From: an uncultured Flavobacteriales bacterium | GTDB taxonomy: Bacteria > Bacteroidota > Bacteroidia > Flavobacteriales > Crocinitomicaceae | Length of the DNA stretch: 64,000 nt | Direction of reading: 5' to 3' | Assembly: GCA_946479285.1 (NCBI GenBank) | Contig: CAMLFH010000004.1 | Location: 1 to 64,000, forward strand | Part shown: positions 9,801-15,838 of the stretch, piece by piece | Numbering within the stretch: position 1 is the stretch's first letter | Layout: each line of letters opens with the position of its first letter | Program-made: the position numbers and the translations under genes | The notes under the pieces: generated by a model | The model's database searches: none | What the model was told of the DNA's origin: nothing | What the model saw: the letters and a program-made list of their open reading frames with translations, nothing else

Positions 9801-10622
9801 GTTCAATCCGTTAGCACCACCACCACCACCGGAGTTGTGGCCATTTCCACCTCCACCGCCGTTTGCCGGTGCACCACGATTGTATGCTCCTCCAATATAT
9901 TCTGCACCGAAACCTGCAATGCTTTCTCCTTTTTCACCTCCGTCACTGGAACTGGCAGAAACATAAGCTGAAACGAAATTCGTTCCTGTTCCACTTGTAT
10001 TTTGTTCGGTAGCTCCCGGTCTGAAACCGAAAGAAGTTGCGTGGATCATACCGTTAACAGTAACTGTACCCACACAATGAATAGCCACAACACCTCCTTT
10101 TCTTAACCCGCCTGTCTCCTGCCATAAAATCGGAACAATGGATGCTCCGGCATTGACAGTTAAAGTAGTGTAAGAAGGAACTTTGATCAACTGAACACGA
10201 CCGGCAGCCGTATAGTTTTGTACCACAGGATTTTGAAGATTAACTGTCGTCCCGCTTGCAGAAGTCACATAATTGAATTCATACAATCCCGAATTATTGT
10301 ATCCGGTAATGTCTCCATATGCATCAGAGTTCGTGGTACTAATGGACGCTCCCTGAGCCTGGTAAATCATGACCATATCACCACATTCCAGGTTACAGTT
10401 ATTTCCCCCGGTATTATTAATGGTAACCGATGTGGCTCCTGCCGCAACGTTATTAGTAACAGGGCTGTAACAGTTCACTACAGTATTGAGAGCAGAAATA
10501 GTAACTGCTCCACTCTTTCCAGGTTGTCCGAATGCAAAACATGCGGAAAATAAGAGAACGACAGAGAGGGCAACGCGGATATATCCCATATCCGGGTTTG
10601 TTTGGAGAATTTTCGTTTTCAT
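3837..10622 (-). CDS. Giant SprB-repeat surface protein with type B T9SS sorting domain
   Basis: A 2261-residue secreted protein. It has an N-terminal signal peptide (hydrophobic residues about 14-32), a glycine-rich region with many GGGGG runs at about 160-520, an Ig/PKD-like segment at about 525-605, then about 16-17 repeats of 75-80 residues at about 615-1915. Each repeat starts with a pattern such as TxxxCxxxCxGS and contains GGTxPYxYS, LCAGxYxVxVTDxNGC and a closing TITQP. These are SprB repeats, as in the Flavobacterium johnsoniae gliding adhesin SprB. PKD-like domains follow at about 1925-2160, and the C-terminus (VWVPNTFTPDGDEFNNQF, about 2169 to the end) is a gliding-motility type B (CHU_C) sorting domain. 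It is probably a surface filament or adhesin exported by T9SS. It is transcribed alone and ends at a strong terminator. Confidence 0.9.
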   Translation of the reverse strand: MKTKILQTNPDMGYIRVALSVVLLFSACFAFGQPGKSGAVTISALNTVVNCYSPVTNNVAAGATSVTINNTGGNNCNLECGDMVMIYQAQGASISTTNSDAYGDITGYNNSGLYEFNYVTSASGTTVNLQNPVVQNYTAAGRVQLIKVPSYTTLTVNAGASIVPILWQETGGLRKGGVVAIHCVGTVTVNGMIHATSFGFRPGATEQNTSGTGTNFVSAYVSASSSDGGEKGESIAGFGAEYIGGAYNRGAPANGGGGGNGHNSGGGGGANGLNGTPWNGQGIMCTSCPGAAAWLLDPYVIANGNTLTTSSGGGRGGYSYGSSNQNALTTAPGNTNWGGDNRDPNGGLGGRPLTIAPQTRIFFGGGGGAGDSNNGSNAPGGSGGGIVYIIAPNVTGSGSIRSQGGAAVNQISTGNGSANDAPAGGGGGGTVIIKGTVANSLTLDVTGGKGGDQGPLGSESEGPGGGGGGGYIAITSGAPTQIMAGGISGMTLSSSLTEFVENGASNGGTGQTGSVPSSFITYIAPEITASVNTPVCVGNAINFTTVVSIPGGTYAWTGPNGYTSAAANPTIASAALTNTGNYQVIYTTPGGCKDTFQLAVVVNPRPVIALVPTNLSCATPCNGSVALNFTTLTTPAYSFAWSNGATTQNISGLCAGNYAVTVTDGNTCTAAANVNITAPTAITATLATVNATCNNTCNGSIAVTASGGTPGYQYSLNGAANQPANSFAALCDGPYVVRVTDLNGCFINVNTTVTEPPVLNINLVSTVPSSCGGTNGSLTVSASGGAGGYMFTVGSVTHASGTFTNLAPNTYNVIVTDANGCTKNLSVTVASTTSPTATIISQQPVSCFGGFNGSVIIGFSGGTSPYTFSLAPGPTNQASNVFNGLAAGSYVATVRDANNCIATVPVIIVQPTQLTYTTAITSPTCNGVCDGQIQITAAGGTAPYTYSHDNGLTFAPANPIINLCAGSVDLVVRDFKGCLTNSTVNITQPTPLAATFTTVDPVCNGSCDGSITVTASGGIPSYTYTLNDTATQVSNIILNVCSGTQDVIVTDANGCEIEINPVLVDPPAIQIDLVSMIESNCGANNGELTVTASGPNPIVSYQSNTDPPQGTGFYPNIYAGAYNITVTDALGCTAHEFFGVNDVEMDGILITQTDPFCFGSADGTVEVTNVNGAGTINYDLDNAFNPQLSGFFGGLAAGSHVVVITDAGNCVFTLPFNLDQPDLLTFDPVVTNVACYGDATGQIEFTDNAGGTPAYSFSTDGGMNFDPGTTFTGLPVGNYDLAITDFNGCMEFGSVTITQTLPIEITNNKVDLTCFQNSTGFIQLGATGGNAGYQFSIDSGIVFQPSGAFTSLSAQVYNVVVMDQEGCLQDTTITLTEPALLAATAVPTDVLCNNACDGLITGSGTGGTVSYMFSVDGGIIFNVSGSFDDLCAGPYDLIITDFNNCSDTVSTTIGTPAGVSLTITLTPSTCGNANGEIDMSLSGGTTPYNYSIDNGGTFTVANVFTGLPADDYDLEAEDANGCGVDSIVTIVNMESPVISGVFVTEPTCYSICDAVASVSAFGGTGALSFDINGVSQPDSTFNALCAGTYNVSITDINGCIDTLTVVIDQPDTLTFTAVGTNLTCFQNQSGTITATVAGGTAPFEYSFDGGATFVAVNNAQILTAGNYSIIVRDDNDCVANGTQTLTQPALLTASLNLTDPSCFNFCNGSAVANVTGGTLNYTYHWNNVAGASNTNPNLCAGNYTLEITDANNCSFDTTYVITDPAEFVIDSVGHTDATCNTFCDGTVTIYAPGAVSYSFNNGATFGPANTLGSLCAQAYPVQATNAAGCIAMSSVSINQPLPVQLFTSIDSLMCTGDTIPLYAVAFGGTSPYTYTWSNGFVGQTQDVIQSTPQVYTVSVVDQNGCTTAAPESVNLTILPVLVFNLSADTSICAGSTLVLQANVTDGAPTYSYQWSTSANDTLNQVTVTPVAQTLYNVSISDICVTVDTNVQVNFYGVPTAQFVTSAASGCSPLNIDFSNDLAITNLQNCTWTFSDGQTFNGCGNLNATFTNPGCYDVTFTGSTTDGCPVTGNFVSAVCVYDNPVANYTYSPQQPSELENGVQFTSLSYGGVTFDWTFGSTFGTSTVENPFHTFYGVDPEQTVSVCLIVTSQHGCTDTICRPIKFYSDFLVWVPNTFTPDGDEFNNQFKPVFSKDREIDDYTLMIFDRWGEMLFESHDPEFGWDGTYHGEFVKDGTYTWKIDVKDGLKNKSEQFIGHVNKLQ

Positions 10623-10983
10623 CGCAGTGTATTAGTTTCTTTAATGACGCTATTGAGATTGAGATTGAAGGACATTATGAATATATGTGCTTTATGACTT
10701 TTCATTTGGAGGTTATAGTCGAACATTAACTTTTAAGATTTCAATATTTCGATGCGAAATTCGGCAATAAAATTGAATTAATAAACTAGTTTCAAATATC
10801 ATATTTATATTAATCATCTGACAATCAGGTGTTTATGGTAAAATGTGTGATATATCAATTAAAAATACTATGCTTACATGGTTATTTTAACATTCCTAGA
10901 GTTTATTTTACAAATTTCTCCGCAAAAGTAATGAATTAAATGGATCTAATTAACAATTAGGATTTCAATATCATCGAATGACA

Positions 10984-11043
10984 TCCTGCCCGTATTAAAT
11001 CCATCGAATAATTCACACAGCCTTCATACCGGAACGGGCAGGA
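10984..11043. repeat. Inverted repeat, 10-bp arms TCCTGCCCGT / ACGGGCAGGA
   Basis: Perfect arms at 10984-10993 and 11034-11043 enclose 40 bp of AT-rich DNA. The GC-rich arms stand out in an AT-rich gap. No T-tract follows, so it is not a typical terminator. Function unknown. Confidence 0.6.
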
Positions 11044-11230
11044 ACATTCTTAAAATAAGCAGTATACACATGAATCATTTAATTTTGCCTCTACCTACGC
11101 AAAAGCTTGCTTAATGGATTTAGCAACTGAAAATTAATAACGGGATTCCAATAATTTAAAACCGGGTTAATGCGCTGTTTTCTAAAATGTTAAAGCAGGC
11201 TAATTATTTGCAGAAATATTCCGGCAACTC

Positions 11231-11261
11231 TTTGTAAGTAAAAGTAATAGTTGTATCTTTG
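11231..11261 (+). promoter_or_regulatory. rpsA promoter (TTTG-N19-TATCTTTG)
   Basis: A -33 element TTTG at 11231-11234 and a -7 element TATCTTTG at 11254-11261, spaced 19 bp, match the Bacteroidota primary sigma consensus. The predicted start near 11266 leaves a leader of about 100 nt before the rpsA start codon. Confidence 0.8.
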
Positions 11262-11365
11262 CACCCGTTTTCAATGGAAAACATCCGTATGTTTCGTTAC
11301 GGTTTATTATTCATTTCTTTCAGGAAATCACGGAACATCCTGAAATACAAGTAGAAAAAAGCCAA

Positions 11366-13168
11366 ATGGCAAAACAAATTAACGCGCAGGGATCTGCGGA
11401 TTTTGATTGGGACGCATTAGCGTTAGACGGGTACACTTTAGCAACACGTTCAGAACTTTCTGACGTTTACGAAAAAACCCTTACTTCAATTAACGAGAAA
11501 GAAGTTGTTGAAGGTACTGTTATTGCAGTTTCCAAAAAAGAAGTAATCATTAATGTTGGTTACAAATCTGAAGGAGTTGTTGCTGCTTCGGAATTTCGTT
11601 ATAACCCGGATTTAAAAGCTGGTGATGTAGTAGATGTATTCGTTGAGTGTCAGGAAGACAAAAGTGGCCAGTTGGTCATTTCTCACCGTACAGCTCGTAT
11701 GCACAAAGCATGGATCCGTGTGAATGACGTATTGCGTACAGGTGAAGTTATCACCGGTTTCGTAAAATGTCGTACTAAAGGAGGATTAATTGTTGACGTA
11801 TTCGGGATCGAAGCATTCTTGCCAGGTTCTCAGATTGATGTTAAGCCAATCCGTGACTACGATGTATATGTTGGAAAAAACATGGAATTCAAAGTTGTTA
11901 AGATTAACCAGGAGTTCAGAAACGTAGTTGTTTCTCACAAAGCGTTGATCGAAGCAGAATTGGAAGAACAAAAGAAACAAATCATCTCTGGCTTAGAGAA
12001 AGGACAAGTATTGGAAGGAACTGTGAAAAACATTACTTCTTATGGTGTGTTCATCGACTTAGGTGGAGTAGACGGATTAATTCACATTACGGATCTATCT
12101 TGGGGACGTGTTAACCACCCGGAAGAAATCGTTGAATTAGACCAAAAATTGAACGTTGTAATCTTAGACTTCGATGATGATAAGAAACGTATCGCTTTAG
12201 GTTTAAAACAATTACAACCACATCCATGGGATGCTTTGGATACTAACTTAGCTGTTGGTGATAAAGTTTCAGGTAAAGTTGTTGTTTTAGCTGATTACGG
12301 TGCATTCGTTGAAATCGCTGCAGGAGTTGAAGGATTGATCCACGTTTCTGAAATGAGCTGGTCTCAGCATTTACGTTCTGCTCAGGACTTCATGCAAGTT
12401 GGTGATACAGTTGAGGCTGTTATCCTTACTTTGGATCGTGAAGAGCGTAAAATGTCTCTTGGAATCAAGCAATTGATGCCGGATCCATGGTCTGCAATCG
12501 AAGCTAAATACGCAGTTGGAACGAAGCATAAAGCGAAAGTTCGTAACTTCACTAACTTCGGTGTATTCGTAGAATTGGAAGAAGGTGTTGACGGATTGAT
12601 CCACATTTCTGACCTTTCCTGGCAGAAGAAAATCAAGCACCCATCTGAATTCTGTAAGGTAGGTGACGAGATGGAAGTAGTAGTATTGGAAATCGATCGT
12701 GAAAACCGTCGTATTTCTTTAGGACACAAACAATTGGAAGAGAATCCATGGGATGTGTTTGAAACTATCTTCGGAGAAGGTTCTGTTCACCAGGGTACAA
12801 TTATCGAAACAAAAGATAAAGCTGGTATCGTAGCACTTCCTTATGGAGTTGAAGGAATTTGTCCTTCCAAGCATTTACGTAAAGAAGATGGTTCTAACGC
12901 GAAAGTGGAAGAAACGCTTGACTTTAAAGTAATTGAATTCAACAAGGAGTCTAAGAAAATCGTAGTTTCTCATACACGTACGTTCGAGGACGGAACAGAT
13001 GAGAAAGTATCCAAGCCTGCAGCAGGTGGTAATAAAAAAGGAGCAGCAGGAGCTGGTTCTTCTACATCACAAGCTGTTAAAGCTAACAACTCAAGTAATG
13101 AGAAATCAACTTTGGGTGATTTAGATGCTTTAGCTGCATTGAAAGAAAAAATGGAAGGCGGAGAGTAA
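11366..13168 (+). CDS. rpsA: 30S ribosomal protein S1
   Basis: The 600-residue protein contains six S1 (OB-fold RNA-binding) domains at about residues 45-110, 126-190, 213-283, 298-370, 385-458 and 472-540. The middle ones carry canonical cores such as YGVFIDLGGVDGLIHITDLSW and the strand ending RIALGLKQL. The C-terminal 60 residues are low-complexity, rich in Gly, Ala, Ser and Lys. In the family S1 binds mRNA on the small ribosomal subunit and helps initiation, which matters in Bacteroidota because Shine-Dalgarno pairing is rarely used. The gene is monocistronic, with its own promoter and a strong terminator. The roughly 100-nt leader could support autoregulation, though this is inference. 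Confidence 0.95.
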   Translation: MAKQINAQGSADFDWDALALDGYTLATRSELSDVYEKTLTSINEKEVVEGTVIAVSKKEVIINVGYKSEGVVAASEFRYNPDLKAGDVVDVFVECQEDKSGQLVISHRTARMHKAWIRVNDVLRTGEVITGFVKCRTKGGLIVDVFGIEAFLPGSQIDVKPIRDYDVYVGKNMEFKVVKINQEFRNVVVSHKALIEAELEEQKKQIISGLEKGQVLEGTVKNITSYGVFIDLGGVDGLIHITDLSWGRVNHPEEIVELDQKLNVVILDFDDDKKRIALGLKQLQPHPWDALDTNLAVGDKVSGKVVVLADYGAFVEIAAGVEGLIHVSEMSWSQHLRSAQDFMQVGDTVEAVILTLDREERKMSLGIKQLMPDPWSAIEAKYAVGTKHKAKVRNFTNFGVFVELEEGVDGLIHISDLSWQKKIKHPSEFCKVGDEMEVVVLEIDRENRRISLGHKQLEENPWDVFETIFGEGSVHQGTIIETKDKAGIVALPYGVEGICPSKHLRKEDGSNAKVEETLDFKVIEFNKESKKIVVSHTRTFEDGTDEKVSKPAAGGNKKGAAGAGSSTSQAVKANNSSNEKSTLGDLDALAALKEKMEGGE

Positions 13169-13192
13169 TCTCAATCTTTTAGAATAATGGAA

Positions 13193-13226
13193 TCCCGCTG
13201 GTCTTTGATCAGCGGGAATTTTTTTT
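13193..13226 (+). terminator. Rho-independent terminator of rpsA
   Basis: Stem TCCCGCTG (13193-13200) with CAGCGGGA (13210-13217), then a run of eight T to 13226, 25 bp after the rpsA stop. Confidence 0.9.
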
Positions 13227-13254
13227 GAATGTACATTCTGAAATGTGAAAAACC

Positions 13255-13282
13255 GTAGGGACGCGACGCATCGCGTCCCTAC
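13255..13282. repeat. Dispersed GTAGGG-type palindrome, copy 1
   Basis: A perfect 12-bp stem, GTAGGGACGCGA with TCGCGTCCCTAC, around a 4-base loop. Related palindromes lie at 33754-33781 and 49279-49314. It follows the rpsA terminator and precedes the padR promoter. Confidence 0.85.
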
Positions 13283-13373
13283 TTGTTTGAAACCGGTTCA
13301 TTTTTTTTTGGCGAAGAAACCCTCACTCCTATTGATTTTCAGGAAATTTTTAAAAATTATTTCATTTTTTTAT

Positions 13374-13430
13374 AGTACTTTGTATTGCACAGTACTAATT
13401 AATACATATATTTGTGTCATAAATAGTACT
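13374..13430 (+). promoter_or_regulatory. padR-pspC promoter with three AGTACT candidate operator sites
   Basis: The promoter is TTG (13385-13387), 19 bp, then TATATTTG (13407-13414). The hexamer palindrome AGTACT occurs at 13374-13379, 13391-13396 and 13425-13430: upstream, inside the spacer and just before the start codon. PadR-family repressors commonly bind inverted repeats in their own promoters, so these are good candidate autoregulatory sites. The link to this PadR is inferred from position. Confidence 0.65.
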
Positions 13431-13434
13431 TGTT

Positions 13435-13767
13435 ATGAATGTAGAAAATACTCAGGCCCAAATGCGAAAAGGAATCCTTGAGTTCTGTATTCTCAGCATC
13501 CTGAACAACAAGGAAGCTTACCCTTCCGAAATTCTGGAACAGCTGAAGCAGGCAAAGCTAATTGTGGTGGAAGGAACACTTTATCCACTTTTAACCCGCC
13601 TGAAGAATATCGAACTCCTCACCTATCGCTGGGAAGAATCCACTTCCGGTCCGCCCAGAAAATATTACTCCATCACGGAAGGTGGAAAAAGCACACTGGA
13701 AGCACTTCAAATTACCTGGAACGAGCTTCAGCACGCTGTAGAAACATTAACTGCTAAAAAGAACTGA
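13435..13767 (+). CDS. PadR-family winged-helix transcriptional regulator
   Basis: A 110-residue protein with the PadR fold: an N-terminal helix (KGILEFCILSILNN), the helix-turn-helix (YPSEILEQLKQAKLIVVEGTLYPLLTRLKNIELL) and the wing (PPRKYYSITEGGKSTLEAL). PadR proteins are usually repressors of envelope-stress or efflux genes. It lies two bases before the pspC-domain gene and surely shares its transcript, an arrangement frequent in Bacteroidota. Three AGTACT hexamers around its promoter are probable binding sites. The start at 13435 gives the normal family length. Confidence 0.9.
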   Translation: MNVENTQAQMRKGILEFCILSILNNKEAYPSEILEQLKQAKLIVVEGTLYPLLTRLKNIELLTYRWEESTSGPPRKYYSITEGGKSTLEALQITWNELQHAVETLTAKKN

Positions 13768-13769
13768 TC

Positions 13770-15266
13770 ATGAAAAAAACACTTTCAATACATTTAGGTC
13801 GTCAATTGTTTATAATTGAAGAAGACGCATACGACCGATTACAGGCTTATCTCAAGAAGCTCGAAGCATCTCTGGCAAATGAATCCGGAGTGACGGAAAT
13901 CATTGAGGACATTGAAATGCGTTTCGCGGAATTGCTGACACAATACCTGGCAGAAACACGCCAGGTAATTACTATCGGAGACGTTGAAAAGGCAATTGCT
14001 TCATTGGGGGAACCGGAAGAAATCACGGAAGAAACAGAACAGCCCAAACAGCAATCGCATGCAAACACTGATTCAAACGGTCAGAAACGCATGTACCGTG
14101 ACGTGGACAACGGCATGCTGGGTGGACTTGCTTCCGGATTTGCAGCTTATTTAGGGATCGATCCGGTAATCATCCGCATCATTTTCGTGATCTTCTTATT
14201 CATGGGATTCGGATTCCTGCTGTACATCATTCTCTGGGTCATCATCCCAAGTGCAAAAACACCTTCCGAACGCCTGCAGATGAAAGGAAAACCCGTCAAT
14301 ATCGACACCTTAAAGGAAGAATTTGAAAAAACCGCAGGAAGGATCAAGGATGATACGATCAATGCAGCAAATAAATTTAAGAACAGCAATCAGCATCTGA
14401 CCAGCCAAGCAGCAAAAGTACTTCGTTTCATTGGGAAAATCTTTGGTGTATTCTTAATCGGCGGAGCACTGATCTGGCTCATCATCTTCTCTCTGATTGT
14501 AAGCGGAATCATTGATGTAGTGCCTATGACGGGTGACCAAAGCTTTGCATCTCTCTATGAATTCCTGCAATTGGTTTCACCGGTCAATAAATCATTTTCA
14601 CTGATCTGGATGGGAATCCTTTTGGTTGGATTCGCAGGACCGCTGCTTTCCATTGCTATTGGTGTTAGATTACTCATTGGAAAAGTAAACAAGTATTACA
14701 AGTTGAATTTCATTCTGCTGCCTACCGTAATATTTGTTGGAATCATCCTTGGAATTATGGGATCCGTCAATTCTGCCAGAGATTATGAAATACAGCGCGA
14801 GGTTAAAAACCAGGAGCTGACTGTTTATTCAGATCAATTGCAATTGGAAGAACTTCCGCTTATGGTAAACAACAAGCAAATTACAGGAACTTACGGAATT
14901 GATTTCATTTCTATTCACAACGGAAGAATTATGGAGCACGGTATTTACATCAAGTACAAAGAGTCGAAAGACAGTTTATACCACATTTCTCAAATATTCA
15001 GTGCTCATGGAATTGATATGATGGCAGCAGACAAAAGAAGTTCACACATCAAACATCAATTGAAAATTGAAGGGAAGAAATTATTTGTCGATCCCTATTA
15101 TTCTTTCCCGCTAAAAGACGGATTAAGAAACCAGGAAATTGAAGTGATAATCGAAGTTCCAAGAGACAAAAAACTATTCATTAACAACCAGGAAGTACTG
15201 ATCAACGGAAAAGAATATTCGGGAGTTATGTACGCCGGAGAACCTTTTGAAGCAGATGAAGATTGA
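13770..15266 (+). CDS. PspC-domain envelope-stress membrane protein
   Basis: A 498-residue protein. Residues 1-90 form a helical N-terminal domain (SIHLGRQLFIIEEDAYDRL, then a heptad-like region ending ASLGEPEEI) typical of Bacteroidota PspC proteins. Residues about 106-165 are the PspC domain (MYRDVDNGMLGGLASGFAAY, then a hydrophobic hairpin). Further membrane helices lie at about 223-250, 277-305 and 310-335. The C-terminal 160 residues look extracytoplasmic and beta-rich, similar to putative auto-transporter-adhesin-like or DUF4097-like heads. In enterobacteria PspC senses membrane stress with PspB; here the partner is the PadR regulator encoded immediately upstream, so the pair is probably a self-contained stress-response unit. 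Confidence 0.85.
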   Translation: MKKTLSIHLGRQLFIIEEDAYDRLQAYLKKLEASLANESGVTEIIEDIEMRFAELLTQYLAETRQVITIGDVEKAIASLGEPEEITEETEQPKQQSHANTDSNGQKRMYRDVDNGMLGGLASGFAAYLGIDPVIIRIIFVIFLFMGFGFLLYIILWVIIPSAKTPSERLQMKGKPVNIDTLKEEFEKTAGRIKDDTINAANKFKNSNQHLTSQAAKVLRFIGKIFGVFLIGGALIWLIIFSLIVSGIIDVVPMTGDQSFASLYEFLQLVSPVNKSFSLIWMGILLVGFAGPLLSIAIGVRLLIGKVNKYYKLNFILLPTVIFVGIILGIMGSVNSARDYEIQREVKNQELTVYSDQLQLEELPLMVNNKQITGTYGIDFISIHNGRIMEHGIYIKYKESKDSLYHISQIFSAHGIDMMAADKRSSHIKHQLKIEGKKLFVDPYYSFPLKDGLRNQEIEVIIEVPRDKKLFINNQEVLINGKEYSGVMYAGEPFEADED

Positions 15267-15267
15267 C

Positions 15268-15345
15268 TTGAACAAGTTAAAGGTTAAAATTGTTCAAATG
15301 TTCAAATGTTCAAACTTTGAACTCCCGGAGCATTTTGAACAATGG
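15268..15345. repeat. 8-bp-period GTTCAAAT repeat with inverted copies
   Basis: GTTCAAAT at 15292-15299 and 15300-15307 and GTTCAAAC at 15308-15315 are in tandem; inverted TTTGAAC or TTTTGAAC copies occur at about 15316 and 15333, so the array can fold on itself. Related arrays are at 46980-47076 and 59943-60037. Confidence 0.75.
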
Positions 15346-15386
15346 AACTTTCGTTAGAATCAACACCAACCCAACATAAGTAAAGT

Positions 15387-15440
15387 AAAGCAAAGTAGGC
15401 GGTATTCAGGTAAAACTGGGTACCGCTTTTGCTTTTATTT
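15387..15440 (+). terminator. Terminator-like hairpin downstream of padR-pspC
   Basis: An imperfect stem between 15387-15404 (AAAGCAAA plus GCGGTA) and 15421-15436 (TACCGC plus TTTGCTTT) is followed by TTTATTT. It lies 120 bp after the pspC stop, so it is a plausible end of that transcript. Confidence 0.45.
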
Positions 15441-15531
15441 AGGTGGTGGTCTATAAGAAAATTTAATTCAACTTTTAGAAACATAAACAATTGTAAATCA
15501 ATTATTTAAATGCAAATCTGTTCGTTAATTT

Positions 15532-15547
15532 GCGAATTCGCGAATTC
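15532..15547. repeat. Two tandem GCGAATTC units
   Basis: Two perfect 8-bp units at 15532 and 15540, followed by a degenerate ATGAATTT. It shares the 8-bp period and the CGAAT core with the array at 3601. Confidence 0.7.
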
Positions 15548-15695
15548 ATGAATTTTCAAACAAGCAAATTCTATTCTTTGACAATTTTAAGCTTTACTCA
15601 CCAAGCAATTTCTTTCTTTTGAGACTAAAAAACCCCTCCTTAATCAATTTTGAACCCTTTCGTTCAATTTACTCCAAAAAGAAAACTTAAAAATG

Positions 15696-15759
15696 AACCG
15701 CAAAGAAACAAAGAACGCAGAGGATCAGAACACTTTGCGCTCTTCTTATCTTTGCGGTT
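15696..15759. repeat. Inverted repeat, AACCGCAAAGA / TCTTTGCGGTT
   Basis: Perfect 11-bp arms at 15696-15706 and 15749-15759 around a 42-bp interior that itself contains partly complementary AAGAACGCAGAGG and TTTGCGCTCTT segments. It resembles the CGCAAAG/CGCAGAG intergenic repeats that I recall as common in Bacteroidota genomes. Confidence 0.75.
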
Positions 15760-15810
15760 AAAATAATGAATTCTACTCTTCAAACCCTTCTATACTTGGC
15801 TAACATTCAT

Positions 15811-15818
15811 TATATTTG
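15811..15818 (+). promoter_or_regulatory. Probable -7 element of the E1 gene promoter
   Basis: TATATTTG lies 20 bp before the start codon. No TTG is seen at the ideal 19-bp distance, so the -33 half is weak. Confidence 0.55.
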
Positions 15819-15838
15819 TCCAACTTTATAACAAAGCT

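Larger units (their letters stand above)
10623..11365. other. 743-bp divergent intergenic region between the SprB-repeat gene and rpsA
   Basis: AT-rich and without a credible ORF. It must hold the promoter of the minus-strand giant gene (not recognisable to me) and holds the rpsA promoter at 11231-11261. An isolated -7-like TAATTTTG is at 11080-11087 (+), and an inverted repeat with 10-bp arms is at 10984-11043. The sequence between 11090 and 11230 could encode a small RNA, but I see no supporting fold. Confidence 0.6.
15267..15838. other. 572-bp intergenic region between pspC and the E1 gene, rich in repeats
   Basis: No credible ORF. It contains an 8-mer repeat array (15268-15345), a terminator-like hairpin (15387-15440), a double GCGAATTC repeat (15532-15547), an inverted repeat with 11-bp arms (15696-15759) and the E1 promoter near 15811. 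Confidence 0.7.

Noticed and set aside
11070..11114. 14-codon ORF after the cryptic -7 element upstream of rpsA
   Set aside because: Too short, no membrane or charged pattern, and its start lies before the -7 element itself.
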